Source of the DNA: a virus
DNA length: 34,586 nt
Reading direction: 5' to 3' (one strand)
IMG/VR virus record: IMGVR_UViG_3300027983_000051
Location: 1-34,586 of that record
Positions 1 through 7,719 of this stretch are shown piece by piece. The notes under the pieces are model-generated. The model did no database searches and was not told where the DNA came from. It worked only from the letters and a program-made list of their open reading frames with translations. Numbering within the stretch: the first letter of the stretch is position 1; each line of letters opens with the position of its first letter. Made by a program: the position numbers and the translations under genes.

Positions 1-1740
1 GCCAAGAATGTTTGGCGTATCCCAGTTTCGTGGACTGGATGCTTATCACTCCGGTCAACCTTCAAAGACCAGCTCGAAATCGGCCCTTTACTCAAAGAAT
101 GGGCAGCTAATGAGCGTTTAACAAGAGTTGACCCTGCAAATGCACTTAGAGAGCTTGAAACTTCAGACATTGGTGATGAAGACCTCTTCCCTCACCAAAG
201 GGCTGGCGTAGAGTTCCTCACAACAGCTCGCAGAGCACTCTTAGCGGACGAACCAGGTCTAGGTAAGACTGCTCAGGCTATTAGGTCTCTAAAGGCCTTA
301 CAGAACCGCGGAGAGGAAGTTTTCCCAGCTTTGATTGTCTGCCCCAACACTTTGAAGGCCAACTGGGCACGAGAGTTCGAGAAGTGGTGGCCAGGAACTA
401 ACGTTCAGATCATTAAGGGTACTGCTACCCAGCGGAGGAAGGCCCTTGAGACAGAAGCAGACGTCTACATCATAAATTGGGAGTCCCTACGGACCCACTC
501 TAAACTCCAGTCTTATGGTGGCATTGCCCTGGCCCGCTGTGTAGAATGCGGTGGTCACAATTCTGCTGTCTCAGAGGGTAGATGTGAGGTACACAATAGG
601 GAATTGAATGATATCCCCTTTAAGGCAGTAGTTGCCGACGAAATTCACCGCTCTAAGGACCCTAAGTCCAAGCAAACACGAGCTCTCTGGGCTGCCAGTG
701 GTGCTGCAGATCTTAGATTCGCACTTACCGGTACTCCTATAGCAAATAATGTTGTAGACCTGTATCCAATCCTGCGCTGGCTAGATGACAAAGAATGGCC
801 AAGTAAGACTAAGTGGATTGACCGATATGTCGACACTATGATGAATGCCTTTGGAGGATTGATGATTTTGGGGCTTAAGCCTCACATGGAGACCGAGTTC
901 TACGCTGGTATCCATCCCCGTATGAGGAGAATGCTTAAAGCACGAGTACTCTCATGGCTTCCAGAGGTCATTAATGACCGTAGGGACGTAGAGATGGGCG
1001 TAAAGCAGGCTAAGGCATATAAACAAATGCTTGAGAACATGATGGCCCTTCTCGACTCAACCCCTGAAGAGAGGTTTGAGGAGATTGACATGGCGTCCGG
1101 TAACGGTGAAGGCGGTGTGGTTGTAGCACCCAACCCTCTGACTCAGACTATGCGATTGCTACAATTTGCAAGCTCATACGGACAGATGGAGATCGATGAA
1201 TTTGGTAATGAGAAGTTACTACTATCTGATCCTTCCTGCAAGGTAGATGCTTTGATGGATGACGTCAAAAACGGAGACTTTGGAGATGACTCCGTTGCCG
1301 TCTGCGCCGTCTCTCGACAGTTGATCGAGATACTGAGCGCTCGTATGACTAAAGAAGGCATGGCCCACGGTTTAATTACTGGTGCTCAGTCGCAAGAGGA
1401 GCGCCAGCAAGCTGTTGACGACTTCCAGGCTGGTAAGACAAAGTGGATCCTTTTCACTGCGCAAGCTGGTGGTGTTGGAATTACCTTGACAGCAGCAAGA
1501 AGACTTGTTATGCTTCAGAGGCCGTGGTCACTTGTTGACCACAAGCAGGCAATGGATCGCGTTCACAGGATTGGGTCAGAGATACACGACTCAGTTATTA
1601 TTACGGACTATGTGACCGAAGGAACTATTGAAGAGCGTGTAATTGAAGCGCTTGACGTTAAGTCCGAGAATTTTGACCAGATTGTAAAAGATAAGGCCAA
1701 GCTACTAGAACTACTAAAGACCAGTAAGAAAGGAAAATAA
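1..1740 (+). CDS. SNF2-family (SF2) DNA helicase/ATPase, 5' end outside the window
   Basis: The frame is open from base 1, so the gene begins upstream; the first internal ATG (331) lies after the Walker A motif and cannot be the true start. Visible SF2 motifs are DEPGLGKT at 247-270 (motif I), DEIH at 637-648 (motif II) and QAMDRVHRIGS at about 1546-1578 (motif VI of SNF2 proteins), with the helicase C-terminal lobe between. A Cys-x2-Cys...Cys-x-x-His cluster at about 538-595 sits between motifs Ia and II and may be a small zinc-binding insertion. SNF2 ATPases translocate on double-stranded DNA and remodel protein-DNA complexes; phage versions usually accompany recombination genes. Its TAA stop shares one base with the next ATG, so the two are translationally coupled with the downstream nuclease and ATPase. 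Confidence 0.93.
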   Translation, partial: AKNVWRIPVSWTGCLSLRSTFKDQLEIGPLLKEWAANERLTRVDPANALRELETSDIGDEDLFPHQRAGVEFLTTARRALLADEPGLGKTAQAIRSLKALQNRGEEVFPALIVCPNTLKANWAREFEKWWPGTNVQIIKGTATQRRKALETEADVYIINWESLRTHSKLQSYGGIALARCVECGGHNSAVSEGRCEVHNRELNDIPFKAVVADEIHRSKDPKSKQTRALWAASGAADLRFALTGTPIANNVVDLYPILRWLDDKEWPSKTKWIDRYVDTMMNAFGGLMILGLKPHMETEFYAGIHPRMRRMLKARVLSWLPEVINDRRDVEMGVKQAKAYKQMLENMMALLDSTPEERFEEIDMASGNGEGGVVVAPNPLTQTMRLLQFASSYGQMEIDEFGNEKLLLSDPSCKVDALMDDVKNGDFGDDSVAVCAVSRQLIEILSARMTKEGMAHGLITGAQSQEERQQAVDDFQAGKTKWILFTAQAGGVGITLTAARRLVMLQRPWSLVDHKQAMDRVHRIGSEIHDSVIITDYVTEGTIEERVIEALDVKSENFDQIVKDKAKLLELLKTSKKGK

Positions 1741-2672
1741 TGTCAGAACCAATTAGAATCTCTAATTCAGAAATACAGACGTTCAAGGACTGCAGACGAC
1801 GTTGGTGGTTAACTTACTACCGACGCTTGAAGCCAAAAGTTAAGAATTTCACTGGTGCGCTTGCACTGGGCTCAAGAATTCACGAAGCACTAGACCGTCA
1901 CTACTCAACGGGGCAAGATCTCTTAGAAGCGCATACTGACCTAGTACGAGAAGATTTAAAAAAGATGAGCGACTCTTACAGAGACACTACGTCACTGGAA
2001 GCTGAGGCAGATCTTGGTCGCATTATGCTTGAGGGCTACCTCGAGTGGGTTGAGCAAGAAGGCATTGATGCAGAACTTGAAATAATCTCCACAGAAGAGA
2101 TTCTCGAGCGTCCTATGCTTGACGGTAAAGTTATCCTACAGGGCAAGATCGATATGCGCGTACGTCGAAAGATTGATGGTGCACGCATGATTCGTGACTT
2201 CAAGACCGTAGGTGGATCTTTTGCTGACTTTGGCTCCATGGCACACATGAACGAGCAGGTTAAGACCTATATGCTCCTGGACGAGGCGCAAGAAGTGCCA
2301 GGTGAGCGCACAGATGGGGCCATCTTTACTATGCTCCGTAAGGTCAAGCGTGGCGCATATGCTAAGCCACCATTCTACGAACAGATTGAAGTTCGACACA
2401 ATAGATTTACACTCCGTGCTTTTCTAGACCAACTAGAAGGCACACTGACCGACATGCTAGACGTGCGTGAAGCACTTGATGCTGGCGGCAGTCACTATAG
2501 AAATGCATATCCTACACCTACTAAGGATTGCAAGTGGAAGTGTCAATTCTTCGCTACTTGTCCGCTCTTTGATGACGGCTCTGCCGCAGAGGCGGCACTT
2601 AGCGATGCGTTTGCGGTCTCCGACCCTTACGGCTACTATGGAATAACAGATGAAAAGAAAGGAAGTGAGTAA
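1740..2672 (+). CDS. Cas4/RecB-like PD-(D/E)XK nuclease with Fe-S-type cysteines
   Basis: The 310-residue protein opens with a segment typical of the PDDEXK_1/Cas4-RecB family (SNSEIQTFKDCRRRWW). His48 falls in GSRIHEALDRHY. The nuclease core shows Asp138 in GKIDMR and Asp153-Phe-Lys155 in RDFKT, followed by Gln173 and Tyr177 of the QxxxY motif. One N-terminal cysteine (C18) and three near the C-terminus (C264, C268, C274) match the 4Fe-4S layout of Cas4 and AddB-type nucleases. Expected activity is single-strand exonuclease, with end processing for recombination. No cas1, cas2 or CRISPR repeats are present, so a phage recombination role is favoured over CRISPR adaptation. It overlaps both neighbours by one base (TAATG). 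Confidence 0.88.
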   Translation: MSEPIRISNSEIQTFKDCRRRWWLTYYRRLKPKVKNFTGALALGSRIHEALDRHYSTGQDLLEAHTDLVREDLKKMSDSYRDTTSLEAEADLGRIMLEGYLEWVEQEGIDAELEIISTEEILERPMLDGKVILQGKIDMRVRRKIDGARMIRDFKTVGGSFADFGSMAHMNEQVKTYMLLDEAQEVPGERTDGAIFTMLRKVKRGAYAKPPFYEQIEVRHNRFTLRAFLDQLEGTLTDMLDVREALDAGGSHYRNAYPTPTKDCKWKCQFFATCPLFDDGSAAEAALSDAFAVSDPYGYYGITDEKKGSE

Positions 2673-3439
2673 TGTCTGACGTCGATCGCAGTTTAACAAT
2701 TATGGTTTATGGCGAATCCAAGGTTGGAAAGTCCAGCTTTGCAGTCACGGCACCATACCCACGCCTAATGCTTGATGTTGAGGGTGGGCATAGATTCCTA
2801 CCTGTAACTATCAGGTATTGGGATCCAATGACCGAAGAGCCACCAGTGGCTGATGGAACTTGGGACACAGTTGTGGTCCAAGTCCGTGAGTACGATGTGG
2901 TCATGAAGACATTTCAGTGGCTTCAGAGCGGTAAGCACCAGTTCAAGTCCCTAATCATTGACTCCATCTCGGAGTTACAGGTTAAGTGCATGGACAACAT
3001 TGCTGGCACAGAGCAAATGAAGATGCAACAGTGGGGCGAACTACTTCGCCACATGGGAGCGTTACTTCGTGACCTTCGTGACCTCACTATGCACCCTACT
3101 CAGCCTTTAGAGGCTGTAGTACTGACAGCCATGGCGCGTAAGGGCCAAGACGGTGTATTCCGTCCGTACCTACAGGGCCAGCTAGCTATTCAGGCCCCCT
3201 ATTTCTATGACATCCTCGGAGCACTCACAGTGGAGACGGAACCAAACCCCGATCCAATGCAGGCCCCCCTGAAGGTAAGACGCATGTATGTTGAGCGTAC
3301 CCCTGAGTGGGAAGCTGGAGAGCGCGTCCAAGGGCGTCTAGGAAAAATAGTACAACAGGGCGACCTCGGGGTCGAACGTATGCTAGACATGGTCTTCGGA
3401 GAGAAGAAGACTAAACCAACAATCAAAACAACTAAGTAA
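2672..3439 (+). CDS. RecA-fold phage ATPase (AAA_24 / Sak4-like recombination protein)
   Basis: A P-loop GESKVGKS lies at residues 14-21 and a Walker B strand (LIIDS) at about 94-98, after a conserved LDVEGG segment. This matches the compact phage nucleotide-binding family (AAA_24), to which Sak4-type single-strand annealing ATPases belong. At 255 residues it lacks RecA's C-terminal domain. The next gene encodes an SSB-like protein; Sak4-type ATPases are often found beside one, and together with the upstream nuclease this suggests a complete recombination cassette. Family assignment is by motif and context; a generic KaiC/RecA-like ATPase remains possible. Confidence 0.8.
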   Translation: MSDVDRSLTIMVYGESKVGKSSFAVTAPYPRLMLDVEGGHRFLPVTIRYWDPMTEEPPVADGTWDTVVVQVREYDVVMKTFQWLQSGKHQFKSLIIDSISELQVKCMDNIAGTEQMKMQQWGELLRHMGALLRDLRDLTMHPTQPLEAVVLTAMARKGQDGVFRPYLQGQLAIQAPYFYDILGALTVETEPNPDPMQAPLKVRRMYVERTPEWEAGERVQGRLGKIVQQGDLGVERMLDMVFGEKKTKPTIKTTK

Positions 3440-3450
3440 GGAAAGAAGAT

Positions 3451-4035
3451 ATGACAACTGTTAATTTTGCAGAGCTACTGGCGCAAGCTGGTACCGCAGC
3501 AACAAGTAACAACTACGAGCCACTACCAGATGGCGACTACCAGCTAAAGGTGATTGAAGCTCAAGCAACAACCACTCAAACTGGAAAGCTGATGTTTAAG
3601 GTCACCAATGAGGTACAAGGCGGAGCGCACGACAAGCGCCGCGTCTGGGACCAGTTAGTAGTTACTACTGACAACCCGAAGGCTATGAACATGTTCTTCA
3701 TGAAGGCCAGCGCCATGGGTCTAGGTCAAGATTACTGGACACAAAACCCAACCCCCGCTCAAATCGAGCAGGCATTTCTTGGTCGTGTCTTCCGTGGAAC
3801 TCTAGGAACTCGTAGCTATAACGGCAATCAGAGTAACGAGATTAAGCGCTACTACGCAGCTACATCTACACCTACCGTTGCTGCTGCTGCACCAGCTGCT
3901 GCACCAGCACCCGCTCCGGCCGTTGCTCCAGCTTATGCTGCTGCACCAGCACCCGCTCCGGCCGTTGCTCCAGCTTATGCTGCTGCACCAGCACCAGCAC
4001 CAGCCGCTCCTATCAGCGCTGACACCCCGTTCTAA
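3451..4035 (+). CDS. SSB-like protein (DUF669-type) with Ala-Pro linker and DTPF tip
   Basis: The start has a clear ribosome site (AAGGAAAGAAG before ATG). Residues 1-140 form a beta-rich domain like the DUF669 family found beside RecA-fold phage recombinases, with PDGDYQLKV followed by KLMFKVTNEV. Residues from about 145 to 185 are almost pure Ala/Pro/Val/Tyr and include a perfect 14-residue duplication. The protein ends in DTPF, very like the D-I-P-F tip of bacterial SSB proteins that docks partner enzymes. OB-domain, flexible linker and acidic-hydrophobic tip together suggest a phage single-stranded DNA-binding protein. It is the last gene of the recombination group. Function is inferred from architecture. 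Confidence 0.72.
   Translation: MTTVNFAELLAQAGTAATSNNYEPLPDGDYQLKVIEAQATTTQTGKLMFKVTNEVQGGAHDKRRVWDQLVVTTDNPKAMNMFFMKASAMGLGQDYWTQNPTPAQIEQAFLGRVFRGTLGTRSYNGNQSNEIKRYYAATSTPTVAAAAPAAAPAPAPAVAPAYAAAPAPAPAVAPAYAAAPAPAPAAPISADTPF
3901..3984 (+). repeat. Perfect 42-bp tandem duplication inside the SSB-like gene
   Basis: Bases 3901-3942 and 3943-3984 are identical and encode APAPAPAVAPAYAA twice; a partial third unit follows. The array lengthens the disordered linker without breaking frame and looks like a recent slippage or unequal-recombination event. Confidence 0.95.
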
Positions 4036-4055
4036 GCAATAGAATATAAGAAGAA

Positions 4056-4079
4056 GGCGGGGCTCTTAGGGGCCCTGCC
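4056..4079 (+). terminator. GC-rich hairpin after the recombination cassette
   Basis: A 9-bp stem (4056-4064 with 4071-4079, two G-T wobbles) and 6-base loop follows the SSB-like stop codon. Only a weak T-containing stretch follows and the next gene's ribosome site comes directly after, so it may be an attenuator or mRNA-stabilising hairpin rather than a full terminator. Confidence 0.35.
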
Positions 4080-4098
4080 TCCTACTTAAGGAGAGACT

Positions 4099-5109
4099 AT
4101 GAAAATACTTTTTACTGGAATGAGCTCCAGTCACTGTAAGGAGACAAAGAATTCCTCATTCTTTGGTGCTTTAGCTACTGCGTACAGTGAGATTGCCACA
4201 ATAGTCTGGTCTGTACCTAAGATCTCATGGACCAGGACTGACCTAGAGGCCTTTGACCTCGTGGTATTTGGCTTCTCCCCTCCAACTTCCCCTGCAGCAA
4301 ATAAACTTTATGGCGCACTCCATGTGCTTAACCTGATGTACGAGTCTCCCAAGCTACGGCTGGTTGTAGATAGCCCTCAAATGTGGCAGTATAAAAATAG
4401 CATTCGGTCCTTTAAGCGCGACCCAGACCAAGTTTTTAGCAGTTTTTTCGCTAATCGTGCTGATTATTCTCTGGCAAAAAACGGCCCCACGCGGAATTCT
4501 GTAGACTCTATTGCGGATAAAATTGCAACAGTTAGTTGGCCAAAAACTCTTGTTCCGGCTATTCCTTGGCTGTCAAACAGCTCAATAGCAAGCAAGGTCT
4601 CCTTTGTTAGTAGCGAGTCTGTAGTCCCAGTATCTATTGATAGCTTTCTACTGTCAGGCCCAGCAATATCTGCCCTTAGGCACAATGCATGGGCAGTCGA
4701 GAATGCCTCAAGTCCGTGGTGGCAGACGGTAAATTCGACTACTAAATACTCTGGTATACCAACTAAGCCAGGAGCTAGGGCAAAAGACAGCGAGGCACTA
4801 GATATTATAAAAACCTCAATTGGGTTAATTGTTCCACCTCAGGATAGGAAAACTGGAACTTGGTGGTCCTACAGGTATATTCAAGCTTTAAACTCAGGAA
4901 CTCCGATTGTCACATATTGGCAGGAAACCTTAGACTTTAATAACTCTTGGGGTAATCTGGCATATCAGATAGAGGACGCTGACCCATTTGAACGTCAGCA
5001 GATAGCATCAGAGCAACTTAGTAGCTATAAAGAGAGCATCCCTAGCAGGGATCAAGTTCTTAACCAGTTAGAATCTATAGTGTTAGACTTACCAAAGGAG
5101 AGAATATAA
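4099..5109 (+). CDS. Glycosyltransferase-like protein (possible GT-B fold), function uncertain
   Basis: The 336-residue protein has a strong ribosome site (AAGGAGAGACT before ATG). The N-terminus (MKILFTG) and a following DLVVFGFSPP strand look like the first Rossmann half of a GT-B enzyme. The segment at about 240-275 (IGLIVPPQDR, then WWSYRYIQALNSGTPIVTYW) resembles the sugar-nucleotide half, where phage and bacterial GT-B enzymes have a short helix and a Gly-x-Pro turn. Phage enzymes of this shape can glycosylate modified DNA bases or virion proteins. No nucleotide hypermodification gene is visible here, so the acceptor is unknown. The stop overlaps the next start by one base. Assignment is tentative and depends on fold-like features rather than a diagnostic motif. 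Confidence 0.45.
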   Translation: MKILFTGMSSSHCKETKNSSFFGALATAYSEIATIVWSVPKISWTRTDLEAFDLVVFGFSPPTSPAANKLYGALHVLNLMYESPKLRLVVDSPQMWQYKNSIRSFKRDPDQVFSSFFANRADYSLAKNGPTRNSVDSIADKIATVSWPKTLVPAIPWLSNSSIASKVSFVSSESVVPVSIDSFLLSGPAISALRHNAWAVENASSPWWQTVNSTTKYSGIPTKPGARAKDSEALDIIKTSIGLIVPPQDRKTGTWWSYRYIQALNSGTPIVTYWQETLDFNNSWGNLAYQIEDADPFERQQIASEQLSSYKESIPSRDQVLNQLESIVLDLPKERI

Positions 5110-5546
5110 TGCCAGAACTAAATCCCGAGTGGATCAAAGAGCAACTAGAAGCCGCAAAAATTAAAGTTGGATCAGGTAAGGTTATCTTAAAGCTTCTTGA
5201 AGCTTGGGAGCAGACTGCAACCCTTAGTGACAATATGACCGAAGAGGTTCTTCGAGTATTTCCGCTATTGGCTAGAGGTCACGCTTTAAAGGTAGAGATT
5301 ACCGAGAACGACTACATCTGGGTACCGCTACAGCCTGGACAGATCACAGTTGGTGATGTTGTACGAGTAAAATCAGACGGCTTTTCAGACAAACTTGGAC
5401 CACTTCATAACGGGCGTGTTGGTTCCGTTGCAGCTATACGCTATGGAGACGTAATATTTAACGCCACTGATGGGAAATTACCAGAGCTCAAGGGCGTCCA
5501 CTATTCTCCTTACAAACTAGAGAAGCGCTACAGAAAGGCTCAATAA
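5109..5546 (+). CDS. Unknown protein with a likely SH3/KOW-like beta-barrel
   Basis: Not recognised by family. The N-terminal half (residues 1-65) is helical and charged. The C-terminal half contains ITVGDVVRVKSDGFSDKLG, then NGRVGSVAAI and a basic end (KLEKRYRKAQ), the alternation expected of a small SH3- or KOW-like barrel that binds nucleic acid or protein. It is translationally coupled to both neighbours by one-base TAATG overlaps, so the three genes 4099-5803 are probably made together. No catalytic motif is visible. Confidence 0.7.
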   Translation: MPELNPEWIKEQLEAAKIKVGSGKVILKLLEAWEQTATLSDNMTEEVLRVFPLLARGHALKVEITENDYIWVPLQPGQITVGDVVRVKSDGFSDKLGPLHNGRVGSVAAIRYGDVIFNATDGKLPELKGVHYSPYKLEKRYRKAQ

Positions 5547-5803
5547 TGAGAACATCTTTTGAGCTAAAAGTTGCAGCAGAGACTCTGGATGAAGCAAAAA
5601 CTCTAGCTATAGGTAAAATTTCATCTTTTCTAGAGATCCCCGCTGAGGATGTTTTGGATCAAGTTACTTTAGAGATCAAAGTTTCCTATCCTAAGGCTGA
5701 AACTATCTCTGAGGTTGAAGAGGCCCAGGAAGCCAATATATTTATAGTTACTGCTTTTGGGGCTCTAAAACAGGGCTCAGTCAACCCTTTTGGAAACAAT
5801 TAA
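5546..5803 (+). CDS. Small acidic protein of unknown function
   Basis: An 85-residue protein with no recognised family. It begins with a beta strand, then a helix (ETLDEAKTLAIGKISSFL), then a strand and an acidic segment (SEVEEAQEANIF), consistent with a small alpha/beta fold. The ATG overlaps the upstream stop (TAATG), which supports its being a real, co-translated gene. Confidence 0.65.
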   Translation: MRTSFELKVAAETLDEAKTLAIGKISSFLEIPAEDVLDQVTLEIKVSYPKAETISEVEEAQEANIFIVTAFGALKQGSVNPFGNN

Positions 5804-5842
5804 CTAATTTTGTAATCTACGGTACACTGCAATACCACTTTA

Positions 5843-5848
5843 TATAAA
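5843..5848 (+). promoter_or_regulatory. Possible -10 element (TATAAA) before the 5858/WhiB gene pair
   Basis: An AT-rich TATATAAAAT stretch lies in one of the few intergenic gaps on this strand, 9 bases before the GTG at 5858. That GTG has no visible ribosome site, so a leaderless transcript, common in Actinobacteria, is possible. No convincing -35 hexamer is present at 16-18 bases. Confidence 0.3.
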
Positions 5849-5857
5849 ATTGCTTAT

Positions 5858-6199
5858 GTGGATGTGTTAAAATTAAGATTACCTAAGGATCCTACTTGGA
5901 TTACTTGGGATGGTGACGGCTTCCCGCGCCAGGGCTCAGAAGACTCTATTATCTTCTTCCTCAGTGAACACGTATACTTCGACAGTGATATCTCCTACAG
6001 AAGGTCTTTAGCATCTGCTATACAGCAAGAAGGCGTATCAGAGACGATTGGCGCTGCCCATAGGCTTATAGACGCAGCATGGATGACTAAAGCTGGGTAT
6101 TCCTACCTTGAGGGCGAAAGATTCCCCACCTACTATGATCTGTCAGACGAAGAGTATGAACGAGACGCAACTTTTGTGGAGGTAGATATTGTTCATTGA
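5858..6199 (+). CDS. Unknown 113-residue protein upstream of WhiB
   Basis: No family recognised. The only workable starts are GTG at 5858 or 5864; the nearby ATG at 5856 runs into a stop in its own frame. The protein is aromatic and acidic (DPTWITWDGDGFPRQGSED at the start, YDLSDEEYERDATF near the end). It overlaps the WhiB gene by 11 bases, and the WhiB ribosome site lies inside it, so the two are likely co-expressed. Start assignment is uncertain because no Shine-Dalgarno sequence is visible. Confidence 0.6.
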   Translation: MDVLKLRLPKDPTWITWDGDGFPRQGSEDSIIFFLSEHVYFDSDISYRRSLASAIQQEGVSETIGAAHRLIDAAWMTKAGYSYLEGERFPTYYDLSDEEYERDATFVEVDIVH

Positions 6200-6650
6200 A
6201 TCGCCAGATTGGCACGATAGAGCAGAGTGTGCTAAACCAAAAAATCTAGATAAAATGGACAGTTTTTTCGCTAACAAGCCATCGCAACAGCTTGAAGCTA
6301 AGAAATTGTGTGGGGTATGCCCAGTGAAGCGCGATTGCGTGAAGTGGGCTCTTGATAGCAAGCAACTTTGGGGTATTTGGGGTGGCCTAGATTACCAGCA
6401 GATGAGAAATACTCTTTCCGTAAACTGGGACGGGCAAGAGATGAGATATAAGAAATTCCCGCTATGTCCAAGCTGTCGTGCAAAAACTGACAAACTAATA
6501 ACCGCTACAGTAGATCGACCTGACGGCGGCCGATGGGCAACTATGAAAATAGTTGGCTGCACTGAGTGTAAATTCACGTGGCAGAGTCGCACTAGCGCTA
6601 ACGCTGTAGAGGCATTTCACGCTCTTATCGAAAAGAATAAAAATAGCTAA
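6189..6650 (+). CDS. WhiB-family Fe-S transcriptional regulator with C-terminal zinc-ribbon-like extension
   Basis: The start is TTG at 6189, chosen because a perfect GGAGG lies at 6178-6182. Residues 1-70 are a WhiB domain: C14, then C41-x2-C44-x5-C50 to ligate a 4Fe-4S cluster, and the diagnostic turn GIWGG at 62-66. Beyond that, where cellular WhiB proteins usually have a short basic tail, there is a second pair of Cys knuckles (C93-x2-C96 and C124-x2-C127) spaced like a zinc ribbon. WhiB proteins act with the sigma factor and sense redox or nitric oxide; phage copies can interfere with host regulation. It converges with the minus-strand gene at 6647, overlapping by 4 bases. The WhiB call is secure; the ribbon role is inferred. 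Confidence 0.93.
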   Translation: MFIESPDWHDRAECAKPKNLDKMDSFFANKPSQQLEAKKLCGVCPVKRDCVKWALDSKQLWGIWGGLDYQQMRNTLSVNWDGQEMRYKKFPLCPSCRAKTDKLITATVDRPDGGRWATMKIVGCTECKFTWQSRTSANAVEAFHALIEKNKNS

Positions 6651-7708
6651 ATTTTACCTAAATAGTAATCTAGGTTTGTCTTTAGACGCAGTTCTTTAGG
6701 GCTTAACTCTATGGCCATTTTGCCGTACGTTACTGAATCCTGACTATTTCCAAGCCAGTAACTGGAAATTGCAGCCAGATCCCATGGGAGATGGCCCCAT
6801 GCAAAATCTTCGCAGAGAAAGTCCAGTGGTTTATCAACAATATCTAACGCCATTTGTGCGTACTTTAAGCATTCCTGCCAGTTAGACTCAGTGAAGTACA
6901 ATTGAGAGAGTTCAACTAAGGACTCTCTTCGACCAGGAGCTTGAACAATTGCTGATAGAAGCCACTTTTCACCCTCAAGCGGGATCATTTTGGCCAAATA
7001 CCTCATAGAGGCAGCTCGTTCTGGTGCCCAAAGAGCCGTAGGTAGACTCAGGTGGCGCTTAAACTCTTCTATTGCCTCAGAATACATATTCCAGAAGAAA
7101 AGCTCCCTGGCGTAATAGTATGCGTTCCTATCGTCATTTGGTGACTCCTCTATGGACATTTTTAAAAGAGAGAAGTACTGAGATCTTGACTTAGTTTTAT
7201 CTGGGTGATGGTGGATTTTTAGGCCTACCCAACCTTGGGTCTCTTTAATGTCGCCGTAAGCTGTTAATACTTCATGGACCGGATGAGTCCACCTATAGCC
7301 GGTCCTGGAGTGAATCTTGTCACCTCCATATTGGAGTCCAGCCTGTGTCTCTTCGGGGTCTTTCCAATTCCACGTGTATTCATACCTCGGACGCGTCCAG
7401 CCCCTCTCTAGGGCATTCTCGAGCTCCTCACGCCATCCGGGTAAGAGGACCTCGTCCATATCTAAGGCGATACAGTAGTCGACATCATCGGGAATCGAAA
7501 TAAGAGAGGAATTACGTGCATCATCAAATCGCCAAGGTCGAACTTTTACGTTTATTACGTTGATTCCGAGCTTTTTTGCTATTTTCACGGTTCTATCAGT
7601 GCTTCCGGTATCTGCGATTAAGAGATAATCAGCATCCTTTGCGCTTTCGTGCCATCTTGATACAAAATTCTCTTCATTGAGTGCAATTGCATAGACCGCT
7701 ACCTTCAT
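6647..7708 (-). CDS. Family 2 (GT-A) glycosyltransferase with helical repeat C-terminus
   Basis: The N-terminal 110 residues are a classic GT2 fold: AIALNEENF at 8-16, DTGSTDRT at 33-40, and the metal-binding D83-M-D85 in ALDMDEVLLP. Residues from about 180 to the end are helical and resemble tetratricopeptide-like repeats (SEAIEEFKRHL, WQECLKYAQMALDIV), an arrangement seen in glycosyltransferases that act on protein acceptors. It would transfer sugar from a nucleotide donor; donor and acceptor cannot be read from the sequence. It is the last gene of the minus-strand run that starts at the PrimPol gene. Confidence 0.85.
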   Translation of the reverse strand: MKVAVYAIALNEENFVSRWHESAKDADYLLIADTGSTDRTVKIAKKLGINVINVKVRPWRFDDARNSSLISIPDDVDYCIALDMDEVLLPGWREELENALERGWTRPRYEYTWNWKDPEETQAGLQYGGDKIHSRTGYRWTHPVHEVLTAYGDIKETQGWVGLKIHHHPDKTKSRSQYFSLLKMSIEESPNDDRNAYYYARELFFWNMYSEAIEEFKRHLSLPTALWAPERAASMRYLAKMIPLEGEKWLLSAIVQAPGRRESLVELSQLYFTESNWQECLKYAQMALDIVDKPLDFLCEDFAWGHLPWDLAAISSYWLGNSQDSVTYGKMAIELSPKELRLKTNLDYYLGKI

Positions 7709-7719
7709 TATTCGTACAC

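Noticed and set aside
1740-2672. Interpretation of the Cas4-like nuclease as part of a CRISPR adaptation system
   Set aside because: Neighbours are phage recombination genes and no repeats or other Cas proteins occur in the window.
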